From Heterodera schachtii (lineage: Eukaryota; Nematoda; Chromadorea; Rhabditida; Heteroderidae): DNA of 64,000 nt. The stretch's first letter is position 1, and each line of letters starts with the position of its first letter. Below the pieces are notes generated by a model. It had not been told where the DNA came from. It worked only from the letters and a program-made list of their open reading frames with translations, and searched no databases. Positions 11,243 through 23,032 of this stretch are shown here, one piece after another. The translations under genes were made by a program, and so were the position numbers. The stretch covers positions 1,399,694-1,463,693 of the forward strand of contig SIJG01000001.1 in assembly GCA_023374025.1 (NCBI GenBank), read 5' to 3'.

Positions 11243-11849
11243 TAAAATTTTGTTATTTTTATGCGATTTGTTAACAGATTTTATCCAAAATGACCAAATT
11301 TTGCCTCAAATCTTATATTTTCTTGATAAAATATTGAAATTCTGCCATAAAATTTCAAAATTATGAATATATTTAAGAAATAAGAACAAAGTAAGAACAA
11401 TAGCCCGAAATCAGAACATTTCTTACAAATAAGAACATTTTTTATTTTGTAAGATTTGGACCCTCCAAATCAGAACATTTCTTATAAATAAGAACAGATC
11501 CGAGCCCTGCCTTTACGACAAATTTGGGTAAAAACAATTTTGAAGCATTCTACCAAACAAATTCTAAAAAATTTTCTCAGTGACGAACTGATCAGTGACG
11601 AAATGATAGTGAGCCAGGAAAAATCCTCGATAGATAAACATAAACCAAAAATTAAAAAAGTATTTCGCCAACACCAATATTTCTTCGGTAAATTCAAAGC
11701 CGGAGCTGCTGTTGACGCATTTGTCTGTTCGTCAAATTTTCATCGCTTCTGCCAACCTCCAACTAAATTGCTTTTGAAAATTTAAATTTTAAATTTTCTT
11801 GTTTAGGCCTCCGTCGAGAAAACGGTAGGCTTTTGGTTTGGCTACATGT

Positions 11850-12172
11850 CATTTCGACATTGGTCATTTCGACACTCAATAAAAAATTTAAAAAAAAATT
11901 TTCAAACCTAGAAATTTTTTATAAAAAACTCTTAGGAAATTTCTTAGTAAGAAAATTTCAAGAAAAAAAATTTTCTCGAAAATTTTTTCGAAATTTTATG
12001 ATAAACTACTAAGTTTTTTCGAAAAAATCTCGGAAAAAATTTTCTCGAAAATTTTTTTTCTTGAAATTTTCTTACTAAGAAATTTCCTAAGAATTTTTTA
12101 TAAAAATTTCTAGTTTCGAAAATTTTTTTAAAAATTTTTTATTGAGTGTCGAAACGACCAATGTCGAAACGA
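11850..12172. mobile_element. Palindromic MITE, ~320 bp
   Basis: The two halves are nearly perfect reverse complements. The outer ends read GTCATTTCGACATTGGTCAT and GACCAATGTCGAAACGAC, continuing inward through TTTCGACACTCAATAAAAAA. The internal loop is almost pure AT with TTTCTCGAAAATTTTTT repeats. No clear target duplication was found. Confidence 0.8.
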
Positions 12173-12251
12173 CGTGCATCGTTTTGGTTTTTTGCTAGAC
12201 AATGAAGCACTAGTGGCAGAATTAGCTGTGCTGCTGACACTCGAAAAAATT

Positions 12252-15200
12252 TTAATTTTGAAAAATGAAAAAAGCCGTTCCGAAATTTTCTTTTCGTGCC
12301 GCAGCATCCCGGTCAGAAAAGGCATTAATTGTTGAGACCTTTAATCGGTTGTCTTTCGGGTCCGATTGCGTCACTTTGCCCCAATTATCGTCCTCTGCTC
12401 CTGACTTATTAGTGATGCCTAGCAATTTTGGCTTAATTGTCCTCGTCCCTGCCGTCGCCGTCGTCGTCTTTTTTGCCAAATGTTTTGTGCCAACGCCACC
12501 GCCGCTGCTGCTGAGCAACAACAGTGACGACAGCTTTGGGCGCAGAAGCATTTTGCCAAGCCGTCGGACCAACAGGTGACTGAACGGCACTGTTAGCACA
12601 GCGACGAGACAAACATGGACGGGCAGCAGCAGTGGCAGAGAAGTGCCGTCGGGAACAGAATGCTGATGCCCGTGCCGGTGCCCGCCGTGGACCAAGTCAA
12701 GAACATACCTTAAATATTGGGGGAGACGGAGTTGATCGCCCTGAAAATTCTCAAAAAAAATTCGCGGCAGCGCCCGTCAACACCTCCAGGCCCAAAAAAT
12801 TTCAAATTTCTATTAAAAATTGAATCAAAATCATAAAATTGGTCATGTTTGGGTGAAAAAATTTTGAAAAATTTACAGCAATTTTTGAGAAAGTTTTTGA
12901 GAAAAACTTGGTGGTTCATCATATTGAAAAAATCGTTGAAAAGTTTTTCAAAAATATTTTTCCTTGAAATTTTCAGTTTAAGAATGGGGGGGGGGGAGGC
13001 GACCTGCTCCATCGATTTACATAGCTGTAAGAGTTAGTAAATTGTGGTTTTTTACCCCCTGAACTTCGTTCGTATGGAGTCGACCCCCCCCCCCCCCCTA
13101 CTATTTCACCTATGGTCAAGGAAGAGTTGGACAATGAACGGAAGCAGTGGCACTGCACCGATGCCTTTGGCACTGTGGCAATGGCGAGGAAAAGCCACCG
13201 TTTGTAACGGTCTGTGCCGCCTCCATATTCTTCCTCAGATGAGGATGATGACGAGGATGGTACTTGAGAAATGTTGTTGAAGCATAGGAAGGCACAAAAC
13301 ATGGTGGCAACGAAGCGGCTAGCAATCGATAGTGCCAACACCGCCAATGCCCGGCCAACCATTGGCCAAGCGAACTATGGGGGAAATGTTCTTCTTTCAA
13401 AATTGTTGGCATTGGCATCGGCGACTCATCATTCCTACTGTATATTTAAATATTCGAGACTCCTGTACGATGTGTAATGAGAAGATTACTGTATTGGCCT
13501 ACCCAGTCAGGATCCTACTTTATCGGATGAAATTCAAGAATTTGATCATTTTTGGGATAGTGATCAGCAGGGTACGACGAATTTCTAGGCTTTTTACATT
13601 TTTCTTTCTGAACTTTTTCGGCACTTATTTGGTACATATTTTGCTAGATTCTGTTTCCTTGTGATCAGAATCGGCAGCTAATTCCAACCGGATCAGTTTT
13701 ATATAAAAATGCCAGAATATGAGACACCGTGCCATCCAGGCATTTAAATTGGGTCATGCCAAATTCTGCTTGTTTTTTGATTGGGCATTTTTAAACATTT
13801 TGATGATGATCATAATGATTATTGACCAAGGAAATGTTGACGAGCATGCCAAGATGAAGGAACAGCAGTTGACCGACCAGAAGGTCCCATGCCAAGCGAA
13901 ACGCATTCTCTTCGAGCCGTGTCTAAATGCCAATATGTTCTAAAGATTATCTTAAATTTAATAGATCCGCAATTGTCAAAATATATTTGTTTGTTTTAAA
14001 TTTAAATTTTGAAAATCCTAAGAAAAATGTATTTTTTCGTCATTAAAAATATTGTATGAATTTTTTCCTAAAGCAACCCTAAAACTGATCAGAATGGGGC
14101 ATATGCATCAGGGATATGTACGGGCGAATCAAAAAATTACGGCAATCGGAATCTGAGGGCCCAAAAAAATTTGAAAATCGGAATTCCAACGGCTCAAAAA
14201 ATCTCGACAATTGACAATCGGAATTCCGACAGCTCAAACATCTCGACAATCGGAATCTGAGGGCCCAAAAATTTCGGCAATCGAAATCCGAGGGCATAAA
14301 AAATTTTTGGAAATCATTGAAAAATCGGCATTCCGACATATCCCTCTGACTGGTCTGCATTGTTCTGATTATTTGTGTGATGGCTGAGCTTACCTTTCTG
14401 TCGTTGTCCGTGTGCCAACGCATTTTGGCCACTGCCGTGGCGAAAAGTGCCGTGATCGGTCCGAACAGTGCGCAGCCAATGGTCTGAGCGCCAAAGTGTG
14501 CCGCGAGCGCAAATGCACTGATCAGCAGGGTGCGAACAAAGTGGGCGGAGGACGCGTCGGCACGCGGAAACGCGCGGAGAAGGAGACCGACGAGGATGCC
14601 AAAGATGGAGCCGATCAACAGCTCGGCAGGCAGCCGAGTCAGCGTGTAGATGAGCGCATCTGTTGCGGAAGATTGTTTTATATGGAGGAGAGTGATCAGA
14701 ACCGGAAAAATGGTGGTGATCAAATAGACTCAACAGACATGGGAACTGATCAGCAGTAAAATTATCAGTATGAGCCATGAAATACGAAACTGATCAGTTC
14801 AATGCCAAAATGGGCAACAATTTAAAACTAAAATATATTTTTTAATTTTTAAATCCCATTATTCTAATTTAAAAAAAACAATGATTTGAAAAAATGTCAA
14901 TTTTCAGTTTATCATGACAATGGCTGGTCGATTTGGATTAATTACGGTTGTTAAATGATTAATTAATTTGTTAAACTGAATCATACCCAAAATCCCAATT
15001 AACACTACATAAAAACTCATTAGTCATTAAGAGGAAATTACTTAATTTTTAAGCGTACTATTTTATTAGAAAGGCATGAAAATCTATTTTCTATGCCCAA
15101 TTTTTAAATTATAGAGGGTTATAAATAGGGTGGGGATTTTTTTTAAATATTTCGGGACATTAATGCTCACGCTAGCTTATAAACACCAAAAATACCGATT

Positions 15201-15960
15201 TTCTAAGACCACCTGCGCGGGGTGACAGGACGCCAAAAGTGATCAAAAAGCCGGTCAGTGCAACGATGTTGTCAAATGATGTGCTGATTTTGTGGATGGA
15301 TTATTGGTGATCAGAGTGCAAGTTTAGGGCTGATATTTGTGAGACCAACCGAAGGCATTTTGGTGCCGGACATTTAAAGTGCCATAACTTTTTTTTTTAT
15401 GATTTGATCAAGTTTTAGGAGCTTTTCGTATTACTCAAAGGCTTTTCACGCGAAAAAAATGCTAAAAAAAACAAAAATAAAAAAACCGAAAAATCTGTGG
15501 TAAAGCCGAAATTGAAATTTTTTTACTAATTAATTAATTTTTTTGTAAGTATGACAACCTGATGGGCTTTAAAATTTTTAATTCATTTATTTTCATCATG
15601 AATTTTGTGTGCGCGAAAAGCACCTGGTCAATACAATGCTGTCCAGCCCCGAATCGGTGCCCCGTTGTTCTTTGCGAAGACGAAGAATGATCGGGCTGAT
15701 CACGGCCAGGGACGAAGCGCACAAAGCAAACCTTTGGGATCATTAATCAGTGGTCATAAATGTTGGCAGATTAAGCCCTAAGGACTCAGTTTACGGTAGA
15801 CACTTGAAAGAGTACAGTAGTAATAATACCGTAATGGCTAAAAACGAACCCAAAAAGGATTGAAGCGCCAAGTGAGAGATGGAACAGGAAATGCGAGGCC
15901 AACACAATGATCAAACACTCAAACATAGGGCAGACAAAGCCAAGGCCAAAGCAAAGAGTC
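12252..15960 (-). CDS. NHA/SLC9B-type cation/proton antiporter (partial model)
   Basis: Minus-strand exons read in order as a multi-pass antiporter. About 15,960-15,850: CPMFECLIIVLASHFLFHLS. 15,730-15,617: FALCASSLAVISPIILRLRK. 15,290-15,211: ASSFDNIVALTGFLITFG. 14,660-14,392: LPAELLIGSIFGILVGLLLR... to HTDNDRK. About 13,920-13,810: AWDLLVGQLLFLHLGMLVNI. 13,395-13,125: LAVLALSIASRFVATMF, then RYKRWLFLAIATVPKASVQ. About 12,710-12,252: a last TM (LPLLLPVHVCLVAVLTVPFS) plus a ~100-residue polar tail. These match the order of conserved helices in the NHA (SLC9B) branch of Na+/H+ antiporters, which exchange Na+ or Li+ for H+ across membranes. The usual paired-Asp motif in the core helix reads DN here. 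First exons were not found and some splice sites are uncertain. Introns hold GGAATCTGAGGGCCCAAAAA-type repeats (14,120-14,310). Confidence 0.72.
14120..14310. repeat. Intronic tandem repeat (CGGAATCTGAGGGCCC)
   Basis: Three to five degenerate units of about 35-60 bp built around CGGAAT(C/T)(T/C)(G/C)A and GGGCCCAAAA/GGCTCAAA, lying in an antiporter intron. Translated through, they give an artefactual reading frame downstream of the true donor near 14,391. Confidence 0.6.
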
Positions 15961-16679
15961 TTTGGGGGGGAGGGGCAAAAAAAAAATTATTTGAATATTT
16001 AATTGAATATTTTGAATAAACTATAAATAATTAATTAACCAAAATTACCCAATTAAAAAATGGTATTTAAAATAATTTTAAAAAATTTTTCAACTAAGCT
16101 AATTGAAAAAGCCTTAATTTTAATTATTTAATCTTTTTATCCAAGCAATAAAGCAATTTTATAAAATTTTGAATATTAAAAATTTCAAAAAAAATTCGGA
16201 ATTAAGCCCCATTTTTTGAGAGAAAGGACTGGAGTTGGGCGGGACCGGGAATTTTGGGCAAACCCAATAAAGTTTGAGTTAAATTATGATTTATTATTCT
16301 GAAAATAAAATTAAAATAATAAATGAATTTAACTATTACTTTGATGAACTTTTTTTTAGGTTCGCCACATTGATACTTTTTTAGGTTCAACTTAGCACCA
16401 AAAATAATTTTATTGGCCATTTATAAAATTTAGGATAAGAAAACTTTTATAAAAATAAATGCCTAAAATATTTTTGATGAAAACCTTTTATTCAGTTGTA
16501 TTTGTTGTTTTATTCTTTTATTTTTGAAAGGTTAAATCATAAAAACACATAAAAATGCATAAAATCGAATTATCACTGCTTTAAAGAAGCGAAAGCCATA
16601 AAATAAAAAAACAAATTGAAAATTTACATTAATTATTTTTTCTAAAAATGCCACTGTTTCATCATCCAATTGTTAATTA
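15961..16679. other. Gene-free stretch between convergent-looking minus genes
   Basis: Very AT-rich. A GGGGGGG run lies at 15,964 and short ORFs have no family resemblance. It should contain the antiporter 5' exons and the GS-like 3' flank, but neither could be defined. Confidence 0.3.
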
Positions 16680-19600
16680 TCAGAAAAGAATTGGCGAGTC
16701 GTGCACCGCAAATCCCGCCGAAATGCCGCCCTCGTCCGAAGTGGCCAATTTGGTCTTCAGCAAATGGCCCTGCTGCACATTGTGGTTCACCTGAAGAAAA
16801 CGGAATTTTTGCAATTTAAAATATAATTTTCTTTTAGAATTGAATTTTAATAGTTTGCTAAAGTTTCACGCGCATAGGATTTACAGTGAAAATTGGAAAT
16901 TTATGGCCCAAAAGCAATGCTTTGAATTCGAATAAGAATTTCTCAAAACTTTTCAATGCCCAAAAAATCTTTGGCAATGAAAGCCCCGAGGTACAAAAAA
17001 AATTATTCGAATTCTATCCATTTAGTCACCCTATCCCAACCCAAATAATCACCTCTCCGGTGCGCATGTTGCCCATCAGAACTCCGTACACGCCCAACTC
17101 GCTGGCCATTGTGTCAATTTTAGACACTTTGTCTGGTTGGACCATGATGTTCTTAAAAATTAATTATTTAAAAAACAAAATGCCAAATATATAATATTTA
17201 ATTTCCAAAATGGCACCTCAATTGACATCGGTTGCAACCGTTGCATCAAAACGTGGAATGGTCGTTCATCCTGCTTGATTTCCTGCAGTTTTTGCGGGAT
17301 TTTGTCTCCAAAATAATTGTTTCCGCCGCATTCCAAGTTCGATTTGAGCACATATCCCTCCGGGTGTTTAATGGCATCCTTTTTTATTTTAATTTATTAT
17401 TATTTAATTGGGTTTTAATTATTGCCTTAATTCGTTCTTCGGTTTTCTCGTCGATATTCTCCAACGACCACATTCCGGCAAATGTTTTTCGAATATCATT
17501 AACAATTTCGGCATCACTTTCTTTTGGGAAGAAATGCTCCAATTGGCCAGGCTCAGCGAGAAGCTGTTTTTTAAATTTAATTTTATATTATTAAAAATAT
17601 TTTTAATTGAATTAAAATAGAAAAATTATTAAAAAACAAATACCTGCTGCACTTTCTTCGAACAGCTAAATGCAATGAAAGCCGATGGTATTTTCTAAAG
17701 AAAGAAAAATATTATTTCCAGCAAGCGTACCATAATTAATGCCGTTTTACATTAATATTTCTACGAAATTTCATTTAAAAAAAATTTATTAAAATCCAAA
17801 TTAGCATCAATAGAACCCTAAACATAAAATAAAAGCAATTTTGAACAAACACCCAAAACTTTTGTGCAATTGGGTGACTTTTATTCGTTGCCATTGAATT
17901 TGTTCTTTTAAATTTTGCCAAAGCACTTAATTTTCAGTGTTTGGGTAACGCCTAACATTGACATTTTTTGGCGCCATTTTCATAAAATAAAAACTCACAA
18001 AATTTTAAATTAAGCTGGAGCCTGTTTTAATTAATTTTAAATAAACAATATATTTTTCAATATTTTACGATGGCTAAATAATATATTTTTCAATATTTTA
18101 CGATGGCGCGTGAGCGTTCGATCGTAAAGCGGGCGTCCAATATTAACGCCATTGACTTCGGGTCGGCTTTGCCGAGCACCGAATAGCGCGAGTAAACCAC
18201 CGCCACCTCACGCCCGTCCAAACTCAGTACGAAATTCTCATCCAGCTTACATCTTTTATCGAGACGGGAAATTTAGAATTTGCAGACTAAATTAGTGATT
18301 GGAACTCAAATTTTGGTCATACCGGTTTTGCGGGACTAATTCTGCAAAATCCCGCAATTTAAATAAAATTCCGCAAATTTCGCATTTAAATTTGCGGGAT
18401 TCCGCGTGGGATTGAGGTTTTAGAAATTCAAAAAATCTGGCGCTTTCGACCGACGCCGCCGAGGAAAATTTATAATTTTCAAATTTGTCTTTATGTCTTT
18501 TTTCTGCAATTTAAATATATTGCGGGTCCAGTCGGATGCAGCACAAAAACCAAATTTGCTGACCCATTGCGGGATCCATTCCCTGTGCCTGTCTTTAGTC
18601 TTTGGCAATTAGCCATTTTAATTAATAAGCAATAAATTTTAATTGCATTTCCCACCTCCTCGCACAATCGCCCATGGAACTGCGCACCATTTTGATGCGC
18701 CCATCCGAGAGTCGGTCCAACTCAGTCTCGAAGAAGCGCGCATCGAACGCTGTCTGCGAAATCGGCGATATCGTAAGCAGCACAACCGCGTCAGGGTTAT
18801 CGTATGCTTTCCTAAACGACAGATTACTGTCAAAATCCCAAAAATTCTTTTTTTACGTCAAATTAATTAATTGTTTTATATAATTAACTATTCTTCATGC
18901 TTCCTCTCACCATGCCATTTTAATTGACTCAATTTGCGCTCTGTCGGGCCAATTCTCTGGCAAATCTTCTGGTGCCGCATGAAAACCGGCCTTCTTCAGC
19001 ATCAGATGGTTCAGCTGTGTCGCGCGTCGGTCCAAACTTGTGCCGGCAACTGAGCCACAATTCACTTCCAACTGGAATTAAAATGTTTTAAATAAATTAA
19101 AATATATGGAATTTTACCTGTTTAATTTCATAGGTTGGCTCTTCTTCAGTCTGACCCTCAACCACATTCAACATGTAATCCTGAAAATGATCTTTTGATC
19201 AGATATTTTGGCACTTTTCATTTGAGGGTTTAAGTCAATAAGTTTCATGAAAATTTTAATTCTTTTACAGAAATTAATGTAATTTGATAATACATAATAG
19301 CAGAAAATTTTTTAATCAATTTAATCCCATAAATTAGAGCTTTTCATTCCTTTTTTTCCCTCATCGGTAAGTCCCTTCTTTTTGGGAGTTTTTTAGTTGA
19401 TAAATTTTTCGGGTTTTTTGGTCTTAAATGCTTAAGCATTCATAGTTCTAGCATAATTTCCATTTTAAATTTGTATTTGTAATTAATTACGTAAAAAACA
19501 GACCGCTCGTTGGAACACCACAGTAATGGGCTGTTTAATGCCCTCCTCATGCACTTTCTTCAGCAGTTGCATTGTGTCTCGGAAGTGTTCGTCCGTTTTG

Positions 19601-20576
19601 ACCAAATCGCTGTACGCTCTCTCCAAAAAGTCGAAGTCAGTGCCAACGCGAAAGTACAACTCGTTCAGCGCCTTTTTTAATTTGGAAAGTAAAACTTTTG
19701 AAAAATCTTTGATTTCTACTAAGATTTCGGGCCTGGCCCGTGGCGATTCCCTCTGACCCAGCCAAAGTGCCAATGCAAGTGGAGCTGGGCGGAGGGCTTT
19801 TGGTGGCAAAGCAAATTTTAACAACAAATTTATCCAGTGCCTTTTCGCGCACTATCATAGCCCATATTTTCTCCACATTTCCAATATAATTTTTTCGAGG
19901 CGTCAAAAAGATAATGAGGGCTATTAATTGGCCTTGTAAAGGTTGTTGAAATAAGCTAATTCCAATAATTTAATTGCTAGAAATTGCCAAATTAATGTCC
20001 TTTAATTTTTCAATTAAATCATTTAATTGTTTGTTTTTTTGCCAATTTTCACCTTTTGTATGGAAAGTGCATGCTCAAAAGGATGTCGTGGAAACGGCGA
20101 CGGGAAAAGTGAAACGGGCGCAAACACTGACACATCGCTACTACAAAAAAAAACCATTTAATTCCAATTAAATTCATATTTTTTTAATTTATTTTTTGTT
20201 GCTATTAATTAATTACCCAATTACCGAGTAGGATTTTTTTTAGTTCGGAAAATCAGCGCATTGTTATGTGCCCATTCAACAGCAAATTCCCGCATTGAAC
20301 TCAAATGCTCCTCATCCTTCACCAATTTGTGAACGTAATTCCGTGTCACTTTGTCCACTTAAAAATTTATAAAAAAAAAAATTAGTTTTATTTTAAAATT
20401 TTAAATTTAAAAAAATGCTGCCCGAAATTTTTTTTTAATTGGTTACCGTTTTGTGAGTTTGGTTCACTGTCTTCTTCATTGTCATGGTCCACGGGATGGC
20501 CAAAAATGGTGACAAAATTTGCCAATGCTAAAGCAATTGAGAGCACCAACAAATTTTGTGTAAATTTTCGATTCAT
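16680..20576 (-). CDS. Secreted glutathione-synthetase-like protein (probable effector)
   Basis: Thirteen minus-strand exons join in phase to a complete 536-residue protein: 20576-20447, 20357-20225, 20140-20053, 19671-19504, 19180-19118, 19071-18911, 18811-18656, 18252-18102, 17694-17644, 17563-17426, 17378-17217, 17151-17053, 16790-16680. Family landmarks of eukaryotic glutathione synthetase are present throughout: EFAVEWAHNNALIFRTK, APVSLFPSPFPRHPFE, FQRA-DYM, LEVN, SKKVQQ, YVLKSNLECGGNNYFG, ASELGVYGV, GHLLKTK, GGISAGFAVHDSP. The canonical enzyme adds Gly to gamma-Glu-Cys in the cytosol. This one begins with a signal peptide (MNRKFTQNLLVLSIALALAN...). It also changes active-site positions: GGGNN to CGGNN, the substrate Arg of HLLRTK to Lys, and the second Ser of the SAS loop to Ala. 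Secreted GS-like effectors of cyst nematodes fit this pattern. One intron (after RIK) uses a GC donor. Confidence 0.9.
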
Positions 20577-20720
20577 TTTGGAGGATGTAATTATTTAGCA
20601 GCAAATTTTATGATTTTTTGGTGGACATATCACATTTATATATGCATGGCAAATCATAATTTGTTACATTATTTAATTCATTTCCTGTTTGTATTATTTT
20701 TTGCGGACTTCCGTTTGAAA

Positions 20721-20726
20721 TGGCAT
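20721..20726 (-). promoter_or_regulatory. DOG-box-like ATGCCA upstream of the GS-like gene
   Basis: TGGCAT on the + strand is ATGCCA in gene orientation, about 145 bp before the start codon. ATGCCA is the published dorsal-gland promoter motif of Globodera. A TATATAAATGTG TATA-like stretch lies between it and the gene (about 20,632-20,643). Confidence 0.4.
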
Positions 20727-20922
20727 AAACAAAACATTAGAAAAGCATGTGAAACTACTGGTCGTCCTTTTCAAACAATCACTTTAATTTTTTTTTATTG
20801 AAATTTTAATCTTTTTCATAAATATGAATTAAGAAAAGACTGTAACTAACGAATTTTACAAAAAAAAAAAAAAGTATAAATAATTTTATTTTTTTTAAAT
20901 TTTGAACAATTATAAGTTAGAA

Positions 20923-20943
20923 CCCCCCCCCCCCCCCCCCCCC
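20923..20943. repeat. Poly-C tract, 21 C
   Basis: The longest of many C or G runs of about 10 or more in this AT-rich window. Others are at 431, 7309, 10,470, 10,526, 12,986, 13,085 and 23,163. Confidence 0.9.
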
Positions 20944-21698
20944 GCTCCCCCCTGAAATAAAGCCTCCACCGCCCATTCGAGGAAAAGGAGCTCTAATTCA
21001 GTAAGTATGATATTCACAGAATCCAAATAAATTAAAAAATTGGCACTTTAAAGGCCCCAGACGCTTGCTGAAATGCGCCCTTTAAAAAAGCAATTAGCGA
21101 ACAACAAAAAAATGATTTGGATGGCTAAGATGCGAAGCCTGGCACCACACATCGCGGAATTATTCTTCACCATTAGTACCACAAAAAAAACATAACCTTC
21201 CGCCAATTCCATACCATGAAACGATAGTATAGCTACAACTACCAACACTTGAGAATAGGCGAAAGCTATTTGATCTGTTCATGGCGCATAAAATTGTTTA
21301 TGGCCAAACAGATCTCTAGATTCATTTAAAATTTTCAAACCTTCCGAACGCTTTAATGTCCCTTTTAGAGGTTTAACACAAAATATAAATTAGGCAAAAA
21401 ATGTATTCCCTTTGCGAGGAGGGCTACAAAATTGTGGAATTTACTTGATAAAGAAATCATTAAAATAAATTCCTCAAGTCAATTTAAAACTAAAATTAAG
21501 AGGACGATTTAATCTATGACATGTCCATGGAGTAAGTGGATTACTCCCTTTTGTGGACTTTTTCTTTTTTGCATAAATAAATAAATAAATAATCTGTTCA
21601 CGGTCGTTTAACCGAACCAAAACGGAAAACCGGCTTTTTCGGCAAAAAACGAAAATCGGGATCCAAAAACAGACCTATAGGCCCGGGGTTCTGGTTAA

Positions 21699-21828
21699 TA
21701 GTGATGCTCGAGAGTCACGGTCTCGACTCGAGAAAAGTCTCGGGTTTTTTGGTCTTGGAGTAGAGTCTCGGTCTAGTGGTCAAGTCTCGGTCTCGAGTTT
21801 CGGAAAATTTCGGTTTTGAGCATCACTA
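21699..21828. mobile_element. Mini hAT-like element, 130 bp
   Basis: Ends TAGTGATGCT and AGCATCACTA are exact inverted repeats flanked by 8-bp sequences differing at one base (CTGGTTAA at 21,691-21,698, CGGGTTAA at 21,829-21,836). The interior is repeats of GTCTCGG/CTCGAGA. A related CTCGAG-rich piece lies at 10,540-10,610. Confidence 0.75.
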
Positions 21829-22377
21829 CGGGTTAATTAATAACCGATCATGAACAACCCTAGTTTAGAAAGATGAAATTATGCCGAATTGGCTCGCCCT
21901 GCTTCAGCAAGTCGTAAAGAAGAAATGTTTCTCAATGTGTGAATAATCGGTTTCATAGAGGAGAAAGGCGACCCCTTAATTTACCGTATATGCTCTTTTT
22001 ATATGCCATGGTATATTATTTTTCAACCTTCTCAGAAGGGGGTACATAATTGGAGACTGGTAGACTAATGGAGACTGGGAAATTATTTTTCGGCTGATTT
22101 TAGTGGAAAATTTTTGAAAATTTTTTGAACATGTCGCCAAAAAATGTCATCTTGTCAAAAAAAAATCATTTTTATTGCATTTCTGTTAAACAACTTCTGA
22201 AAATTGACCCCAAAATGGCAAAAAAGTGTCGTTTTCTTGCTTCCAATATGCATAAAAATTGAAATTTTAGATGGTGAAAGATGGACGAAACGATCACGAA
22301 GAAGCCTTTTTTTATTTTTTTAATATTAATTTTAATTTTAAAAGTTTTTAGTTTTTTTTTTTGGCTTATCTGATTAT

Positions 22378-23032
22378 TAGGGTCGCTACTCTTAGTGATT
22401 TAACGAATTTTTTTGCTTAATTGTTTTGAAGAAAGAGCTCAAAAAACGTATTTTCGACATTTTTAGGAAAATTCCTTAACAAAAATGCAATAAAACCAAA
22501 AAATGCACCCCTAAGAAACGACCTAAACATTTTTTCAAAAAATGCACCCCTGAGAAACGACCTAAACATTTTTTCAAAAAATGCACCCCTGAGAAACGAC
22601 CTAAACATTTTTTCAAAAAATGCACCCCTGAGAAACGACCTAAACATTTTTTCAAAAAATGCACCCCTGAGAAACGACCTAAACATTTTTTCAAAAAATG
22701 CACCCCTGAGAATCGGTCTAAAAAATTTTTCAAAAAATACCACTAAGAATTGGAACATTTTCTTAAAAATTCTTCCCACAATTTTTTTCTTGACAAATTT
22801 TGATTAAAAATGTTCAGTATTTGATAAGGGAATAGTTCAAAGGAAAAGTACCTCATTTTCAACTCCAACTAGTGAATAAAAATTATTTTGGCTTAATTTT
22901 CGGCTGAAAATTATGTCACTATTCGTCACTATTTCGGACTTTTTGCCACTATTTTGTCACTATTTTGGAATTTTTACGCACTATTTTAGTTAACTATTTC
23001 GAGATTTTCCGTCACTAAAAGTAGCGACCCTA
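22378..23032. mobile_element. Nested hAT-like element, ~655 bp
   Basis: Ends TAGGGTCGCTACT(C)TTAGTGA and TCACTAAAAGTAGCGACCCTA are near-perfect inverted repeats. The flanks share CTGAT but no clean 8-bp duplication, so the superfamily call rests on the TAGGG terminus only. It contains a 39-bp tandem array and TTTTGTCACTATTTT repeats derived from its own terminal motif. Confidence 0.65.
22500..22740. repeat. 39-bp tandem repeat, about six units
   Basis: The unit contains AAATGCACCCCTGAGAAACG then ACCTAAACATTTTTTC. The units are nearly identical, with the outer units diverged. The period is a multiple of three, so it stays open on the minus strand and mimics a repeat protein. I do not believe it is coding. 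Confidence 0.9.

Larger units (their letters stand above)
9765..11843. other. Repeat-rich gene-free stretch
   Basis: Holds three copies of the GGTGCCGATAGGCGCC hairpin (10,322; 11,036; 11,216), two poly-C runs (about 10,470 and 10,526), AAATAAGAACA-type repeats (10,760-10,815 and 11,340-11,500) and a CTCGAGAC-rich piece at 10,540-10,610 related to the small hAT element at 21,699. No credible exon seen. Confidence 0.5.

Noticed and set aside
22417..22779. Repeat protein (RGAFFEKMFRSFL units) on the minus strand
   Set aside because: It is a 39-bp DNA tandem repeat inside a non-autonomous element. Two minus-strand frames are open at once, which shows that the openness is a period-three artefact.
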